A stretch of DNA of 41,800 nt from Bacteroidetes bacterium GWF2_35_48 (GCA_001769125.1 MEOG01000017.1:1-41800); one strand, 5' to 3'; positions 30,647-39,515 are shown, numbered from the stretch's first letter. Numbers and translations are program-made. Notes: generated from the letters alone by a model not told the origin.

Positions 30647-32938
30647 TTATTTTTTAATTAATATTGTTCTATATTTCACATTGGCTATTGCTTCTATTAT
30701 ATAAAAACCAGAGTTAAGATGATCAATATAAAAGGTGTATTCATTTTGATAAATATTGTTATAAGTCTTTACTGTTTTTCCTGTCAAATCTTTAATTTCA
30801 ATATTCTTAATTTTCTCTAAATTTTCTTTTTCAATTAGTTTAACTGTAATTATATCTGATGTAGGATTTGGATAGACAGAAATGCCTTTATTAAAATTAA
30901 TACCCTCTACACTTTCAGGAAAATTTTGAACCAGATTAGAACTGGGTTCTATCAAAGAATCCTGTCCTTCCACATTGCAAATAAAATCTCTTTTAATCCC
31001 AACCTTGTAGTAGTAATTTCCAGCTGCATTAGGGTCAGTATAATACAAAACATTCTCGTTAGCTCCACCGGGTAAATACTCAATAGAATCCATTTGTTCA
31101 GGAGTAGTGCCTTTATAAATTATATAATAAGGAGGAATAAAACTTCCGCTCTCATCCTTATATGGTGTTAAAGATAAATCAGACACATTACCATCAACCA
31201 GTATATTAAGCTTCATTGTTTTGTGGTAAAAACTTTGTTGAGATTCATTACCGCATGAGTCAACAACAATAATTTTATATTTCTCTGCTTTTACTTCTGG
31301 TTGACTATAATAATCAATGAAAGCTGAAATAGAATCGTAAGAAACAATTCCTATACTATCAAATTGAGAAGTAGAACTTTCTTTACAAATAAGATAAGCA
31401 GCAGTGCCAACATCAGGCACTTTTTCCCATAAAATTTTATTTTTTTTAGATATTGGATCTATAGTAATAAAACACAATTCCTGATCTTGGAAAGGATGTT
31501 TCACTAAAATTAATACAGAATCTTTTTTATTACATCCATTACTATCAGATATAATAATCGTATAATTTGTTGTTGAATCTGGATTTGCAATTGGATTTGA
31601 AATAAAGGCATTTGAAAGAGAATAAGATGGCGACCAAATATAATTTAATGTACCTGAAATAGCAGGATAATTACTACTTGCTGTTGCTTGTAAATTTGAT
31701 GATTGACCACTACAAATTGTAGTATTTAAACCTGCATCAGCTACAATTGAAATCACTTTCAAGCTGGCTTCATTACTATTAATGCTCCCACAAGCATTGG
31801 AAATTTCACAATAATAATTCCCTTCATCAGAATTTGACAAATCAGTTATAGTTATAGTATTAAATGTTTCACCTGAAATAGCCTGAGCATTTTTGTACCA
31901 TTGATATGTTAATGGTGTTGAGCCTGTGCAAACAATTTCCATCGTAGATGATTCGCCAAAACAAACATTTTGCGATGATGGCTCTGAAGAAATATTAATA
32001 GCTGTGGGTTGATTCTCTACAATAGCTGTGCAAATTGTTTTACCATTACTTTCACTGAGATTAAATTGCCTTATTGCTCGGACATAATATTTAAATCTTA
32101 CTTTAGGGCTAGTACCTGGAACATTATTAATATGTATAAACCATGCTTCATAAATTGTATATATAACATAATATGTATGAGGAATACTATCTTCTGTTGA
32201 GCTCCAGTAATGTAAATCACCATTAAAGCCACCGACAATATCTTTTTGTTCTCCCAATTTTATTAATTGGTTAATAGCAGGCAAAAACCAATCATTATAG
32301 CCAAAAAGGGTCAATGTATCGCAAAGCTTTGCAGCGAGCGATCCATCATTTGGAAAAATAGCAAGACTGCATTGCCCCGGATTACCATAATAATTAACTA
32401 AATTATCGTGATAAGCGACAATCGCTGCTGTGTTTGCAGCACCATCATCTTTACTCCAGGCAGAAGGAATAGAAGCAGTGCAACAACCCCACTCAAAAGT
32501 TGTAGAATCACCAGCAACCTGATTGAAAGGAGGTGCTATTAAGCCACCGCCAGAACTATCTATAAAAAACACAATACCACCATGAAACCAATCACCAACC
32601 TGTACTTCATTCGTACTTGATATAAGTTTACAACAAACCACACTACTAAAAGAAGGAGAAAGATTTGCACATAATGTATCCACAATTTCCAACCTGTAAT
32701 ACCATTTATTTGTTGGTGATATTGTTATCTGAAAGGCATAATTATTTTGAGTTGCGCCAACGATATTTGACCAGATAGTGCTATCCGAACTAACTTGCCA
32801 TTGTAATTCACCATGAGTAACAGATGCATTTAAAATCACTGTGTCGCCAGATAGAACTGTATATTGATAATTCTGTCCAAAAGATATTTGAGCAAAATAA
32901 ATCAACATTCCTACTAAAAAAATAATTTTGGTTTTCAT
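30647..32938 (-). CDS. DUF1566/Ig multidomain surface protein, T9SS type A cargo (paralogue 1)
   Basis: 763 residues with a signal peptide ending at FGQ (about 21). An N-terminal Ig-like domain (about 22-105) is followed by a DUF1566 (Lcl C-terminal, adhesin-type) domain at about 110-292 with GDWFHGGIVFFID, GLIAPP, EWGCC, DWFLPAINQL, YWSSTE and YYVRAIRQF. Two further Ig/PKD-like domains (about 308-480) include NSDEGNYYCEISNACG. Next is a double FN3-like module starting QELCFITIDPISKKNKILWEK, containing DSCGNESQQSFYHKTMKL, then a type A sorting domain (ISVYPNPTSDIITVKL; LNSGFYIIEA). DUF1566 relatives in Legionella Lcl bind glycosaminoglycans, so adhesion is a reasonable guess. It is a paralogue of the next gene upstream (32962). 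Confidence 0.87.
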   Translation of the reverse strand: MKTKIIFLVGMLIYFAQISFGQNYQYTVLSGDTVILNASVTHGELQWQVSSDSTIWSNIVGATQNNYAFQITISPTNKWYYRLEIVDTLCANLSPSFSSVVCCKLISSTNEVQVGDWFHGGIVFFIDSSGGGLIAPPFNQVAGDSTTFEWGCCTASIPSAWSKDDGAANTAAIVAYHDNLVNYYGNPGQCSLAIFPNDGSLAAKLCDTLTLFGYNDWFLPAINQLIKLGEQKDIVGGFNGDLHYWSSTEDSIPHTYYVIYTIYEAWFIHINNVPGTSPKVRFKYYVRAIRQFNLSESNGKTICTAIVENQPTAINISSEPSSQNVCFGESSTMEIVCTGSTPLTYQWYKNAQAISGETFNTITITDLSNSDEGNYYCEISNACGSINSNEASLKVISIVADAGLNTTICSGQSSNLQATASSNYPAISGTLNYIWSPSYSLSNAFISNPIANPDSTTNYTIIISDSNGCNKKDSVLILVKHPFQDQELCFITIDPISKKNKILWEKVPDVGTAAYLICKESSTSQFDSIGIVSYDSISAFIDYYSQPEVKAEKYKIIVVDSCGNESQQSFYHKTMKLNILVDGNVSDLSLTPYKDESGSFIPPYYIIYKGTTPEQMDSIEYLPGGANENVLYYTDPNAAGNYYYKVGIKRDFICNVEGQDSLIEPSSNLVQNFPESVEGINFNKGISVYPNPTSDIITVKLIEKENLEKIKNIEIKDLTGKTVKTYNNIYQNEYTFYIDHLNSGFYIIEAIANVKYRTILIKK

Positions 32939-32961
32939 AATAATTGGTTTAAATGTTAATG

Positions 32962-35136
32962 TTATTCAACGATTAAAATATTTCTATACAAATTATCAGA
33001 GTAGACTTCTATTAAATAAATACCAGATGTCAAATTTTCATTATAAAGTTTTACTTCTCTCTGGTTAATATTTGAATAATCTTTTACAATTTTTCCTGTA
33101 ATATCTTTTATCAAAATTGATTTTATCATTTTATCATTTAAATCTACAGTTGTTTCATCATGAAAAGGGTTTGGGTAAATATTGATTTTATTATAAAAAA
33201 GTATTTCACTGACACCATTTGCACCCTTTTTATAGTTTGAAAAAGAAATAACACTTTCATTTTCTTTAGAACTATTACATCCGTCTGTTTTTTTAACACC
33301 AACCATATAATAATAAAGACTAGAACCATTAGGATCAGTAAAATTAATAAAACCTTCACTTCCTGGAGTGTAATTTATAGAGTCAAAAGTGGTTGTTGAT
33401 GTACTTCTATAAATAATATAAATCTCAGGAACATAAGTACCACTTTCATCAATGTAGCTAGACCACTGTAAATTAGCATTCGTGGAATTTGTATTAACAA
33501 TGAGCTTCATTGTTTTGTGAAAAAAAGAATAATCAGACTCGTTACCGCAAGTGTCAATTACAGATATTTTATATTTATAAGCTTTTACTTCAGGGCTACT
33601 TGTTACATCAACATAATTGGCAGGGTTATCATGATTTACACAAGCCAATCTCTCATAGTGTTCTGTTGTTGTTTCAACCCAAATACAATATGAAGCGATA
33701 CCAACTCCGGGTGTTTTTTCCCAAATAATTTTGTTTCTCCATGTTATTGTATCAACTGTAACATAGCATAATTGTTGATTAGCGAATGGTATACGAACCG
33801 TAATTAATGTTGAGTCAATACCTGAACATCCGGTTTGTTCTGTTGCACTAACAACATAATTTGTAGATGCAATTGGATATGCATTCGGATTTTCAGAATT
33901 AACATTACTTATTCCCATTGAAGGAGACCAGTTATACACTAAAGTGCCCGATTCAGCCGGATGATTAGAAACAGCTGTAACAAGTAAAGCACTCGTATCT
34001 CCTTTACAAATCACGGTATCAGGTGAAGATACTATTGAAATATCAATAACTTTTAATTCAGCGCTATTTGTTAAAACAGACCTGCAAAGATTTGAAACTT
34101 CACATGAATAAAAACCTTCATCTGAGACACTAATATTTTCAAGCTGTAAAACACTTTCATTTGCATCTGATAACATAATACCGTCTTTTATCCACTGATA
34201 AGAAAATGGCTCACTTCCATCAGCATCGACTGTAAAATCAGTGCTACTACCTTTACATTTTAATTGGCTCAAAGGATTTTGATTGATTGTAATTGTTACA
34301 GGTTGATTTATTATTGTATCAAAATAATTATAATGCCCGATACTTTCAGAATTAGTATAATTTCTAATACAACGAACTGAAAGAATATTATTTTTTGCGC
34401 CAGTAACAGGATAAGGAGGATAGCCTACTAAATAAGATATAGTCAAAGCACTATTTGCATCAGATTCAGACGAACTCCACATAGAACCCGAATAAAAACC
34501 ACCAACAATATCTTTCAAATCCCAAAGAGTGTCTAATTGATTTATTGCAGGTAAAAACCAATCATCAAAACCATTTAAATTTAAAGTATCACAGACACTA
34601 GCAGCAATAGGTCTTTGATTGCATTTCAACACAATGGTATCGGTATTAGAAGCCCCATCAGATAAACTTACCGCCCCAAGCAACAGGTTATTAGAATAAC
34701 ATCCCCATTCTGCAGCATGTTCTTGATTTACCTGAGGTGCGATCAATCCGGAACCATTACTGTAAGTATTAAAAACAATTCCTCCATGAAACCATTCTCC
34801 TATTTGCACCTGACTTGTATTTGAAATAATTTTATATTTAACACAATTACTATAATAAGGAGAAGCATTCGGACACAATGAATCTATTATTTCTGCTCTG
34901 TAAAATTTATAACCCGTAACACTTGAAGGAACAATTATTTCAATAGAAGATAGTGTTTCATTCAGAATATTTAACCAGGTTAAACTATCAGTACTTTCCT
35001 GCCACTGGATTGTACCATTTACACCTTCAACATTTATATTTAATGTATCGCCAACAAGTAAATCGCACTGAATTTGCTGAGCATTTACAGTTAAATAAAA
35101 TAAAAAAAAAAGCAAGAAAGAGTATAGACGTTTCAT
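32962..35136 (-). CDS. DUF1566/Ig multidomain surface protein, T9SS type A cargo (paralogue 2)
   Basis: 724 residues, with the same domain order as the downstream neighbour at 30647. The parts are: signal peptide (ending LTVNAQ), Ig-like domain, DUF1566 (GEWFHGGIVFNTYSNGSGLIAP, DWFLPAINQLDTLWDLKDIVGGFY, MWSSSE, VRCIRN), Ig-like domains (DEGFYSCEVSNLC; SGTLVYNWSPSMGISNVNSE), double FN3-like module (QLCYVTVDTITWRNKIIWEK; DTCGNESDYSFFHKTMKL; YIDESGTYVPEIYIIY), and a type A sorting domain (KINIYPNPFHDETTV; LTSGIYLIEV). Alignment by eye suggests they diverged well after gene duplication but are not recent copies; the DUF1566 loops differ most. The 23-nt gap to the downstream gene indicates one operon. 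Likely a surface adhesin. Confidence 0.87.
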   Translation of the reverse strand: MKRLYSFLLFFLFYLTVNAQQIQCDLLVGDTLNINVEGVNGTIQWQESTDSLTWLNILNETLSSIEIIVPSSVTGYKFYRAEIIDSLCPNASPYYSNCVKYKIISNTSQVQIGEWFHGGIVFNTYSNGSGLIAPQVNQEHAAEWGCYSNNLLLGAVSLSDGASNTDTIVLKCNQRPIAASVCDTLNLNGFDDWFLPAINQLDTLWDLKDIVGGFYSGSMWSSSESDANSALTISYLVGYPPYPVTGAKNNILSVRCIRNYTNSESIGHYNYFDTIINQPVTITINQNPLSQLKCKGSSTDFTVDADGSEPFSYQWIKDGIMLSDANESVLQLENISVSDEGFYSCEVSNLCRSVLTNSAELKVIDISIVSSPDTVICKGDTSALLVTAVSNHPAESGTLVYNWSPSMGISNVNSENPNAYPIASTNYVVSATEQTGCSGIDSTLITVRIPFANQQLCYVTVDTITWRNKIIWEKTPGVGIASYCIWVETTTEHYERLACVNHDNPANYVDVTSSPEVKAYKYKISVIDTCGNESDYSFFHKTMKLIVNTNSTNANLQWSSYIDESGTYVPEIYIIYRSTSTTTFDSINYTPGSEGFINFTDPNGSSLYYYMVGVKKTDGCNSSKENESVISFSNYKKGANGVSEILFYNKINIYPNPFHDETTVDLNDKMIKSILIKDITGKIVKDYSNINQREVKLYNENLTSGIYLIEVYSDNLYRNILIVE

Positions 35137-35152
35137 TAATACAAAGATTTAG

Positions 35153-36286
35153 TTAATACTGTTTTGTATATGTATAATTTTTAATTTTATTAGTGATTAC
35201 ACCGGAACAATTTTCTACATCTGTAATATGCAAGACCACAATAGTACCAACACCACCAGAACCGGTTATTGTGCCATTTCCGGAAATTAAATGTGAACAG
35301 GTATCATTCTGCAGTGTTGTATTCGGGACAATAATAGTAGATCCGTTAACAATACCCGGAACTCCAATATTTTCAAAAACTATTTTATTATTTGTAGTTG
35401 TTGAAATATAAATTAATGAACCACCGTTTGCAGTTTCTCCATTATACACTTCTATATAATTATAATAGCCTCCAAGATAATTCGCAGCATTGGTAATTGA
35501 AATGACTTGAATTTTCGAATTACTACCAAAAGAATTTGTTGCAGTGAGTGTAACATAATAAAGACCTGTTGTAGCATAAATATGAACAGGGTTTTGCGAA
35601 AAAGAGTTTCCGCCATCCCCGAAATTCCATAACCAAGTTGTAGGAATATTTTGCGATAAGTCAGTAAAAGTAATATGTTCATCTACATAAGTATTCGTAG
35701 GATAAACACTAAAATTACCCATTGGCGCCATACCCACAACTGAAATATAATTTATTTTGATAATAGTATCGTTTCCTATTTTATTTGTGGCTTTAAGTGT
35801 AACTGTATAAGAACCCAGTGAATTATAACTATGAGCAGGGTGCTGCAGAGTAGACGAAGTACTATCCCCAAAATCCCAGTACCACGAGGTGGGTTTGTTT
35901 TGACTCAGGTCAAAAAAAGAAACTGCCTGCCCAACATTAACAAAAGTTGCATTAGAAGAAAATTCAGCTATTGGAGCTAAGGCTCTTACAGTAATCGTTT
36001 TTGATGCAACACTTTTAGATTTATCTTCCTTTGAATATACTTCTAAAACGACCAGAAAAGAACCCTCTTGGGTGTAAGTATGACTAATCGTTGAAGAAAA
36101 AGATACAAAGCCATCACCAAAATCCCACACACATCTTGATGCATCCTGTGATGTATTTTTAAACAAAACAGAATCACCGACATTTACTGTTTCAGGAGCA
36201 TCAAAAGAGGCAATTGGTTTTTTTTTACAGGAATCCGAAATTATACAAATAGCAACAAGAATGATAAAAAGAAAAATGGTTTTCAT
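35153..36286 (-). CDS. Lipoprotein with three PKD domains
   Basis: 377 residues. The signal peptide ends in a lipobox (IISDSC, Cys about 20) followed by KKK, so it is lipid-anchored rather than carried by T9SS; there is no sorting domain. Three PKD repeats follow, each with the hallmark WDFGDG/S or WNFGDG core and a closing HTY/HSY/HIY...Y-V-TL pattern (about 26-100, 105-185, 190-270). The C-terminal 100 residues are a Gly/Thr/Asn-rich beta domain without a recognised family. It is the first gene of the long leftward block, 35 nt after a predicted promoter start, and the next gene follows after 16 nt. Likely a surface-exposed or periplasmic binding scaffold. Confidence 0.85.
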   Translation of the reverse strand: MKTIFLFIILVAICIISDSCKKKPIASFDAPETVNVGDSVLFKNTSQDASRCVWDFGDGFVSFSSTISHTYTQEGSFLVVLEVYSKEDKSKSVASKTITVRALAPIAEFSSNATFVNVGQAVSFFDLSQNKPTSWYWDFGDSTSSTLQHPAHSYNSLGSYTVTLKATNKIGNDTIIKINYISVVGMAPMGNFSVYPTNTYVDEHITFTDLSQNIPTTWLWNFGDGGNSFSQNPVHIYATTGLYYVTLTATNSFGSNSKIQVISITNAANYLGGYYNYIEVYNGETANGGSLIYISTTTNNKIVFENIGVPGIVNGSTIIVPNTTLQNDTCSHLISGNGTITGSGGVGTIVVLHITDVENCSGVITNKIKNYTYTKQY

Positions 36287-36327
36287 AAGAAAATTGGTAA
36301 TTAATTTGGCAAATTGATATCCTCATA

Positions 36328-36358
36328 CAAAATTAAATAAAACAAATGATAAAACAAA
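36328..36358 (-). promoter_or_regulatory. Promoter of the second T9SS/SpoIIE block
   Basis: On the minus strand TTTG (36355-36358) is followed after 19 nt by TAATTTTG (36328-36335), a full match to the Bacteroidota TTTG / TAnnTTTG pattern. The expected start near 36321 leaves a leader of about 35 nt to the PKD lipoprotein start. The seven genes down to 22688 follow without a clear terminator, so this may drive up to 14 kb. Confidence 0.6.
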
Positions 36359-36394
36359 CTATTATATAATAGCTATCCAACTAATAAAAACCAT

Positions 36395-36434
36395 AAAAAA
36401 ACCCGATCTGTTATCCAAATCGGGCTATTTTTTT
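36395..36434 (-). terminator. Terminator of the DHOD-like gene
   Basis: Stem CCCGAT / ATCGGG (36402-36407 with 36419-36424), with an A-run on the left and a T-run on the right. Read leftward the hairpin is followed by seven U. It separates the DHOD-like operon from the T9SS block promoter. Confidence 0.8.
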
Positions 36435-36449
36435 CTAAAATTCCATCAC

Positions 36450-37442
36450 CTACTCCAGGCTCGAAGCAAATTTTAAATATTGTGTACGATAGAAAAGAGT
36501 AGCGTCTTCTATGTTTTTGTAATTCATTTTTCCTCTGAAATCTGCGATGGATGCAAATTTGTGTTTGTCCATCCATACAGCGATATCCTGATTGATGCGA
36601 CTGATTAATTCTGATCCGTGCTTATACAAAGCAGAGCAAACCTGAACGCCTTCTGCGCCCGCGAGTAGAAGTTTTATTGCAGCTGCGGCATCATGCACTC
36701 CGGTAGAAGCAATAAGCCCGCAACGCATTTTATCTTTATCAGACAAAAGCGCAATCCAGCGTAATGTTGCAGCAATTTCTTCAGGCGAACTTAACGCATT
36801 TTTAGAAGGAGCTGCATCAAATTTTTCAATATCAATGTCGAAAGAAAGAAACCTGTTAAACAAAACGATTCCTTCAATTCCTGTAAATGAAAGTTTCTGA
36901 ATAAAATTTGCCAAGCCTGAAAAATGAGATCCGATTTTTACTGCAACAGGAATTTTTACTTGTTTTTTTATTGCAGAAATAATATCAAAGTACACGTTTT
37001 CGTATTCTCCACCCTGCTTTGAAAAATCAGAAGGGAGCATAAAAATATTCAGCTCCAGAGCATCGGCTCCAGCTTTTTCTATTTCGGCAGCAAATGCAGT
37101 CCATTCTGAGGATGAAGTACAATTAATACTTGCAATAACCGGAATTTTCAATGCAGCTTTTGCTTTCTGAATCAGAATCAGATACTCGTAAATGCTGTTA
37201 TGTTTAATATAATTGAGAAAATAATCTTCAACGCCGGGATAATAATTATCTCCTGCTGCATGTTCAAGTTTATGCGTTTCTATCGCGATTTGTTCTTCAA
37301 AAAGCGATTTAAGCACCACTGCTCCGACACCATTTTTTTCAAGCTTTAAAAGCGTGTCAATGTTTTTTGTAAGTCCGGAACTACCGGCAATTATTGGGCT
37401 TGGAACATTCAGCCCGAGATAGCTTGTTGATATGTTTGCCAT
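36450..37442 (-). CDS. Dihydroorotate dehydrogenase-like flavoprotein, canonical SCPN loop absent
   Basis: 330 residues, TIM barrel of the DHOD-like family. The N-terminal NISTSYLGLNVPSPIIAGSSGLTKN and the late GLIASTGVHDAAAAIKLLLAGAEGVQVCSALYKHG (FMN phosphate-binding region) are intact. The catalytic loop of true PyrD enzymes, which contains a Cys or Ser in a NxSCPN motif, is replaced here by ELNIFMLPSD (about residue 130), as I recall for the DHOD-like subfamily of Bacteroidota and others. The protein probably binds FMN, but pyrimidine synthesis is not supported. The gene overlaps the stop of the upstream SirB1-like gene by one base (TAATG), indicating translational coupling. Confidence 0.82.
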   Translation of the reverse strand: MANISTSYLGLNVPSPIIAGSSGLTKNIDTLLKLEKNGVGAVVLKSLFEEQIAIETHKLEHAAGDNYYPGVEDYFLNYIKHNSIYEYLILIQKAKAALKIPVIASINCTSSSEWTAFAAEIEKAGADALELNIFMLPSDFSKQGGEYENVYFDIISAIKKQVKIPVAVKIGSHFSGLANFIQKLSFTGIEGIVLFNRFLSFDIDIEKFDAAPSKNALSSPEEIAATLRWIALLSDKDKMRCGLIASTGVHDAAAAIKLLLAGAEGVQVCSALYKHGSELISRINQDIAVWMDKHKFASIADFRGKMNYKNIEDATLFYRTQYLKFASSLE

Positions 37443-38314
37443 TATATAGATTTTAAAACGGTTAATATTTCTTCTAAATCACTTACTTTATCATTGTATG
37501 AAAGCTTCTCGTAGGAAGCAATTAAATTATTAATCAATCGGATTATTATTTCTGCATTTGAACAGGGAACGTAAAAACTTTTTTCGGGTGATAATTTCTG
37601 TTGTTTCAAAAAATAATCAATTTCTTTTCTTCCAAATACGGCTCCTTTATTTGAGGGATTAATGTAAAACAACACTGCTTCGCTTTCTTCTTCAAAGGCA
37701 AATAAAGCACTTATTTCTTCTTTATAGGCAAGAATGAAATTTTTCGGAAGATTCACACCATATATAGGAAGCCCCAGACTCTGCGCTATCAAAGCATAAA
37801 TAATAGATAAGGATAAAGGATTCCCTTTTTTTGTTTCTAATACAATATTAATATATGAATTTTGCGGAGAATAAAAATTTGCATTATTAAGTGAGAATTT
37901 GTGAATGTCAAAAATTATGTGGTTCAATATTTTCACCTTTTCTAAGGCTGTAAGGTTTTCATTTAACTCAAGCCAAACATCTTTCTTAACAATTTCAATT
38001 TTCTCCCTGACGTCTTCAAATCTTAAATCCGGGTACTGGTACTTTGCAATCAGATAGACGCCTTCGAGCAAATCATTTTTCTCTGAATGCGCCCAAACTG
38101 AAAAATTATTTTTTATAATTTTAAGCTGAATATTGCGGATAATATCTTCGATTCTTGATTGCAAAACCAATTCCTGAGAAAGATCCCAGGCCTTTTCAAG
38201 TTCAGGAATAGCCTCTACTCCCTCATCGAGAAGCGTTTGCTTGACGGTGGTGAATATTTCTTCATTCGGGTCGTCAAGAAGATTTATAAGAGCTTTTATT
38301 TTTTCTGGCTCCAC
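37442..38314 (-). CDS. SirB1-like transglutaminase-fold protein
   Basis: 290 residues, cytoplasmic, with no signal peptide or membrane segment. The N-terminal half is helical (HEAT-like opening, KIKALINLLDDPNEEIFTTV). The middle and C-terminal part matches SirB1 N-terminal / transglutaminase-core-2 proteins: NHIIFDIHKFSLNNANFYSPQNSYINIVLETKKGNPLSLSIIY (about 140-182), GLPIYGVNLPKNFIL. The cysteine expected in catalytic transglutaminases is replaced at that place, so it is likely a scaffold or protein-binding domain. The precise function is unknown. It is the first gene of a two-gene operon with the DHOD-like gene (1-base stop/start overlap); upstream is a repeat-rich gap. Confidence 0.78.
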   Translation of the reverse strand: MEPEKIKALINLLDDPNEEIFTTVKQTLLDEGVEAIPELEKAWDLSQELVLQSRIEDIIRNIQLKIIKNNFSVWAHSEKNDLLEGVYLIAKYQYPDLRFEDVREKIEIVKKDVWLELNENLTALEKVKILNHIIFDIHKFSLNNANFYSPQNSYINIVLETKKGNPLSLSIIYALIAQSLGLPIYGVNLPKNFILAYKEEISALFAFEEESEAVLFYINPSNKGAVFGRKEIDYFLKQQKLSPEKSFYVPCSNAEIIIRLINNLIASYEKLSYNDKVSDLEEILTVLKSI

Positions 38315-38324
38315 TGGTTTTTTT

Positions 38325-38480
38325 ATTACGAATTACGAATTACGAATTACGAATTATAAATTTGAAAATTTGAAAATGATTCAATTTGAAAATTTGAAAA
38401 TGATTCAATTTGAAAATTTGAAAATGATTCAACCTGCCTTGCCAACCTCAGTTGGTAAATCGGCAGACAGGTTTGAAAAT
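38325..38480. repeat. ATTACGA heptamers, 24-bp repeats, and a 39-bp palindromic insertion
   Basis: From left: four exact ATTACGA heptamers (38325-38352), then three near-identical 24-bp units starting GATTCAA (GATTCAA at 38378, 38402 and 38426). The third unit is interrupted after GATTCAA by a 39-bp palindrome (38433-38471; ends CCTGCCTTGCC and CGGCAGACAGG), after which TTTGAAAAT resumes. The palindrome thus sits exactly inside a repeat unit. The remaining bases to 38548 hold nothing that I can support. Confidence 0.85.
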
Positions 38481-38548
38481 TAAGATTTAATACGTTCTTC
38501 ATTAAAAAATTATCTCCAAAACACAAAATGTCATTAAATTTATCTATA

Positions 38549-39427
38549 CTATGATGTTAAGCGTTCGAGTGTAAGCCTGATGAGATTTTTCATGTGTGGC
38601 TTATAGTCTTTGCTGAATTCTTTTTTCTTTCTGTTTGCAATAATAACACAACAGGTTGCTGCATGATGGCCTAAAAGTTTAGACAAGCCATAAATCGCTG
38701 AACACTCCATTTCGTAGTTTGTTATTTTCTGCCCCTGAAAATTAAAATCTGTAATTTTATCATTGATATCCATATCAACAATCGGAAGCCTCAAAACCCT
38801 ACCCTGTGGGCCATAAAAGCCGGGAGCAGATATTGTAATCCCACTAAACATTCCTTCGCCAAGTTTTTCAAAAATATCATTGCACCCATTTACAAAATAG
38901 GGCGAAGTTAAAAGCGGACTCCATGATACATGTTTTTTGAAAGCCTCCTCAATCTCCGTAAGGCAAACATTGTTTCTGTCTCTGTAAAAATTTAACAAGC
39001 CGTCAAAACCGCATGCAGTCTTTGAAATCAGAAAAGAATCCACCGGAATTTCCTCTTGCAGACCGCCGGAAGTACCAAGACGCACAAGTGTAAGCGCTGT
39101 GTGATTATCTTTAATGGTGCGGGATTCCATATCAATATTCACGAGAGCATCCAATTCGTTCACTACAATATCAATATTATCAGTTCCAATGCCTGTTGAA
39201 ATAACCGAAATGCGTTTTCCGTTGAATGTTCCGGTATGGGTTAAAAACTCGCGGTTCTGAATCGAAAATTCAACTTTATCAAAATTATCTGATACAGTTT
39301 TTACACGCCCCGGATCGCCCACTAATAAAATAGTATCGGCAATATTTTCAGGTTTCAGATGGAGATGGAAAATAGACCCATCGTTGTTGATGATTAATTC
39401 TGAAGGCGCTATTTGTTTCATTTTCAT
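38549..39427 (-). CDS. Nucleoside phosphorylase (uridine-phosphorylase type)
   Basis: 292 residues of the NP-I / uridine-phosphorylase superfamily, cleaving nucleosides to base and ribose-1-phosphate in the cytoplasm. The family features are intact: a phosphate-binding DPGR in LLVGDPGRVKTVSD (about 35-48), STGIGTDNIDIVVNEL (about 76-91), LVRLGTSGGLQ (about 112-122) and YEMECSAIYGLSKLL (about 238-252, the ribose-binding Met-Glu). Size and motif set suit either uridine or a broader nucleoside specificity; I do not choose a symbol. A TTTG-N20-TATATTTG promoter (39484-39515) lies upstream and overlaps the start of the divergent stress gene. The leader of about 50 nt contains a small GCCC/GGGC stem. 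Confidence 0.88.
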   Translation of the reverse strand: MKMKQIAPSELIINNDGSIFHLHLKPENIADTILLVGDPGRVKTVSDNFDKVEFSIQNREFLTHTGTFNGKRISVISTGIGTDNIDIVVNELDALVNIDMESRTIKDNHTALTLVRLGTSGGLQEEIPVDSFLISKTACGFDGLLNFYRDRNNVCLTEIEEAFKKHVSWSPLLTSPYFVNGCNDIFEKLGEGMFSGITISAPGFYGPQGRVLRLPIVDMDINDKITDFNFQGQKITNYEMECSAIYGLSKLLGHHAATCCVIIANRKKKEFSKDYKPHMKNLIRLTLERLTS

Positions 39428-39483
39428 ATTTTTTTGTTAATTTTGCGATATAAATATGCCCTATTTCTCGGGCAAAACAAGGT

Positions 39484-39515
39484 CAAATATATAAATAAAT
39501 GAATAACCGGACAAA
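39484..39515 (-). promoter_or_regulatory. Promoter of the nucleoside phosphorylase gene
   Basis: On the minus strand TTTG (39512-39515) is followed after 20 nt by TATATTTG (39484-39491), a full Bacteroidota-type match. It overlaps the start codon region of the divergent universal stress protein gene at 39499. Confidence 0.55.

Noticed and set aside
38241-38483. Plus-strand open frame with repeated KMIQFENL
   Set aside because: It is a translation of the 24-bp repeats and the palindrome in the gap, not a gene.
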